5,026 bases of DNA, from positions 1 to 5,026 of the forward strand of contig CALCYI010000051.1 of the NCBI GenBank assembly GCA_937907605.1, read 5' to 3'. A model generated the notes under the pieces. That model did no database searches, was not told the origin of the DNA, and saw only the letters and a list, made by a program, of their open reading frames with translations. This DNA comes from an uncultured Clostridia bacterium. Lineage in GTDB: Bacteria; Bacillota; Clostridia; Oscillospirales; Acutalibacteraceae. Both the position numbers and the translations under genes were made by a program. The first letter of the stretch is position 1. Each line of letters opens with the position of its first letter. Below, piece after piece: positions 3,842 to 5,026 of the stretch.

Positions 3842-4477
3842 ATTACCAAGAAAAAACTTAGGAAGAAAAAGCTTAGTTGGGAAAAATTCAAGCATTCAGA
3901 TATGTTGTTCTTCGTAATTTCTTTCACTATTATAATTTTTCCTTTCTTATTGATGGGAGTAGTTTCTTTATTTAACCTATGGAAAACTTCAACGCTCTAC
4001 ATAGGAAACTTGTTAACATATTACGGAACAGCTTTTGGAATATTTGGCTCTTTCGTGACTTATAAAAAAGAGGAAAGAAGAAAACAAGTTGAGAGAGATT
4101 CCGAAGTAAAACCAAACATATTAGTGAAAGTAAAAAAGAATAGCAACGGAAATAACAGCATTAATATATTGTTAGAAAAGTTATCTACAAAACCTCTCAT
4201 TAATATTTTTATTTTTGATGTTTACATTAGCAACACTTTCAAATCAAATGAAGAACTTAAAGAAAAGTTTGTCATTTCTAACGAACAACTTTTTCACAAT
4301 AATTGTTGTGTTGAAACTAACGAAGACATTATTGACGCAAACGGGAATTTAAAAGAGGTTCAAGTTTATTGTGAAGATGTTGATGGTCATTTTTGGAGTT
4401 TAAATTATACTTTAATTCCAAATTGTGATAAAAAGGATGTGTTTTATTATTCGTTAACTGAAATGAACATAGTTTAA
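3842..4477 (+). CDS. Two-TM membrane protein with a cytosolic beta-rich domain, probable ATT start
   Basis: From ATT 3842 this gives 211 aa; from ATG 3902, 191 aa. The longer form adds a basic head (TKKKLRKKKLSWEKFKHSD) directly before TM1 (about 22-47, FFVISFTIIIFPFLLMGVV), as the positive-inside rule expects. TM2 follows at about 53-73 (LYIGNLLTYYGTAFGIFGSF), then a basic linker KKEERRKQVERDSEVKPN and a soluble beta-rich domain (about 90-211). Layouts of this kind, two TM helices followed by a charged linker and a KPNI-type beta domain, recur in uncharacterised Firmicute proteins, and I cannot name a function. The gene is AT-rich compared with YitT. It sits behind a structured leader and terminator and ends 11 bases before the next ATG, so it may be co-transcribed with the BspA-like gene. 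Confidence 0.8.
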   Translation: MTKKKLRKKKLSWEKFKHSDMLFFVISFTIIIFPFLLMGVVSLFNLWKTSTLYIGNLLTYYGTAFGIFGSFVTYKKEERRKQVERDSEVKPNILVKVKKNSNGNNSINILLEKLSTKPLINIFIFDVYISNTFKSNEELKEKFVISNEQLFHNNCCVETNEDIIDANGNLKEVQVYCEDVDGHFWSLNYTLIPNCDKKDVFYYSLTEMNIV

Positions 4478-4488
4478 GGAGTGAGTTT

Positions 4489-5026
4489 ATGAAAAAAGTT
4501 ATAAGTTTATTATTATCAATCGCTATGCTGCTGAGCCTGAGCGCAGGCTTGGACTTTTCGGCGTATGCGCTTTCGAGTAGCGGCTCTTGCGGAAGTAACG
4601 TTACATATACTTATACTAACAGCAACGGTATAGGGGTATTAACAATAAGCGGTACGGGTGAAATGAAAGACTATTCGTCCTCTTCGTCGACGCAGTCGCC
4701 TTTTTATAATCAGACCGCTATAACTCACGTAATAATAAAAGACGGAGTCACAAAAATAGGCAATTGTGCATTCTACGGTTGCAGCGGTTTGACGAGCGTA
4801 ACAATACCTGATAGTGTTACAAACATTGGCGATTCCGCGTTCTGCAGTTGCGAGGGCTTAACAAGCATAACAATACCCGATAGTGTTACAAGCATTGGCA
4901 ATTATGCATTCAAAGGTTGTACTAACTTGACAAATATTACTATTCCGAACAATGTTGATACGATAGGTTCATCAGCGTTTAGCGGTTGTACAGGACTTAC
5001 TGGAGTATCGTTTGGTAACGGTTTAA
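4489..5026 (+). CDS. BspA-like secreted leucine-rich-repeat (LRR_5) surface protein, 3' truncated by window edge
   Basis: ATG 4489 has a strong SD (AAGGAG, 4476-4481) 7 bases upstream. The 179 visible residues start with a signal peptide (KK, then a Leu-rich core, with AYA near residues 25-27 as the likely cleavage site). A linking domain follows, with GVLTISGTGEMKDYSSSSS and then ITHVIIKDGVTKIGN. Four 23-residue LRR_5 repeats start at Ala94, 117, 140 and 163, each of the pattern AF-GC--LT-ITIP-SV--IG. This is the TpLRR/BspA type, found in many gut and oral bacteria and usually exported to the cell surface for adhesion or carbohydrate contact. Repeats normally continue for hundreds of residues, so most of the gene lies outside the window. 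The DNA is also repetitive at 69 bp. Confidence 0.93.
   Translation, partial: MKKVISLLLSIAMLLSLSAGLDFSAYALSSSGSCGSNVTYTYTNSNGIGVLTISGTGEMKDYSSSSSTQSPFYNQTAITHVIIKDGVTKIGNCAFYGCSGLTSVTIPDSVTNIGDSAFCSCEGLTSITIPDSVTSIGNYAFKGCTNLTNITIPNNVDTIGSSAFSGCTGLTGVSFGNGL
4768..5020 (+). repeat. 69-bp degenerate tandem coding repeats
   Basis: Four units of 69 bp, encoding 23-residue LRR_5 repeats, run to the end of the window. Adjacent units share words such as ACAATACCYGATAGTGTTACA. Such tracts can expand or contract by recombination and can cause assembly errors. Confidence 0.85.

Noticed and set aside
3519..3895. Open frames on both strands across the leader region (3519-3830 + and 3680-3895 -)
   Set aside because: They run through two terminators, a consensus promoter and long hairpin arms. 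The peptides are Cys/Tyr-rich and the two strands mirror each other, as expected of inverted repeats and not of genes.
4768..5026. CRISPR array
   Set aside because: The regular repeats are 69-bp coding units of a leucine-rich-repeat protein, without constant repeats and unique spacers.

Overview
The window looks like accessory chromosome from a gut-type Clostridia bacterium, probably Oscillospiraceae / [Eubacterium] siraeum-like. The basis is inference: Firmicute-style promoters and Shine-Dalgarno (SD) sites, a YitT-family membrane protein, a BspA-type LRR_5 surface protein, and AT-rich cargo genes beside a GC-richer housekeeping-like gene.

Left part (1-2515). A + strand gene enters from the left and ends at 122 at a perfect hairpin that it shares with a convergent minus-strand island. 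Read 5'->3' on the minus strand, the island holds: a remnant of a small helix-turn-helix (HTH) gene (about 2515-2453); a near-consensus promoter (2464-2436); an unknown 156-aa gene (2406-1936); a barnase-type RNase toxin domain (to 1488); its barstar inhibitor (1472-1179); a strong terminator (1171-1134); a second HTH remnant (1051-935); a promoter (932-904); a membrane-anchored unknown protein (870-367); and a third, nearly full-length HTH copy (343-152). The toxin was once the C-terminus of a phage-type MuF polymorphic toxin. The PPVHPNCRC signature that ends MuF/SPP1-gp7 domains lies just upstream, but an exact 35-bp tandem duplication has thrown it out of frame. Both cargo blocks start directly downstream of an HTH 3'-end copy, which suggests assembly by recombination between copies.

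Middle (2519-3503). A GC-richer + strand gene encodes a YitT-family membrane protein (YitT membrane domain plus DUF2179) and ends at a terminator.

Right part (3504-5026). After a second orphan terminator comes a near-perfect extended -10 promoter (3610-3638). It should start transcription exactly at the foot of a 122-nt imperfect hairpin (3645-3766), which is followed by an intrinsic terminator (3792-3823). An SD lies 6 nt after the terminator and serves a 211-aa two-TM protein whose best start is an unusual ATT codon (3842). Seven bases before the next ATG is a strong SD for a BspA-like secreted leucine-rich-repeat protein that runs off the window. The structured RNA with its terminator and ATT-started membrane gene is the least explained part of the window. 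The MuF-barnase cassette is the best understood.
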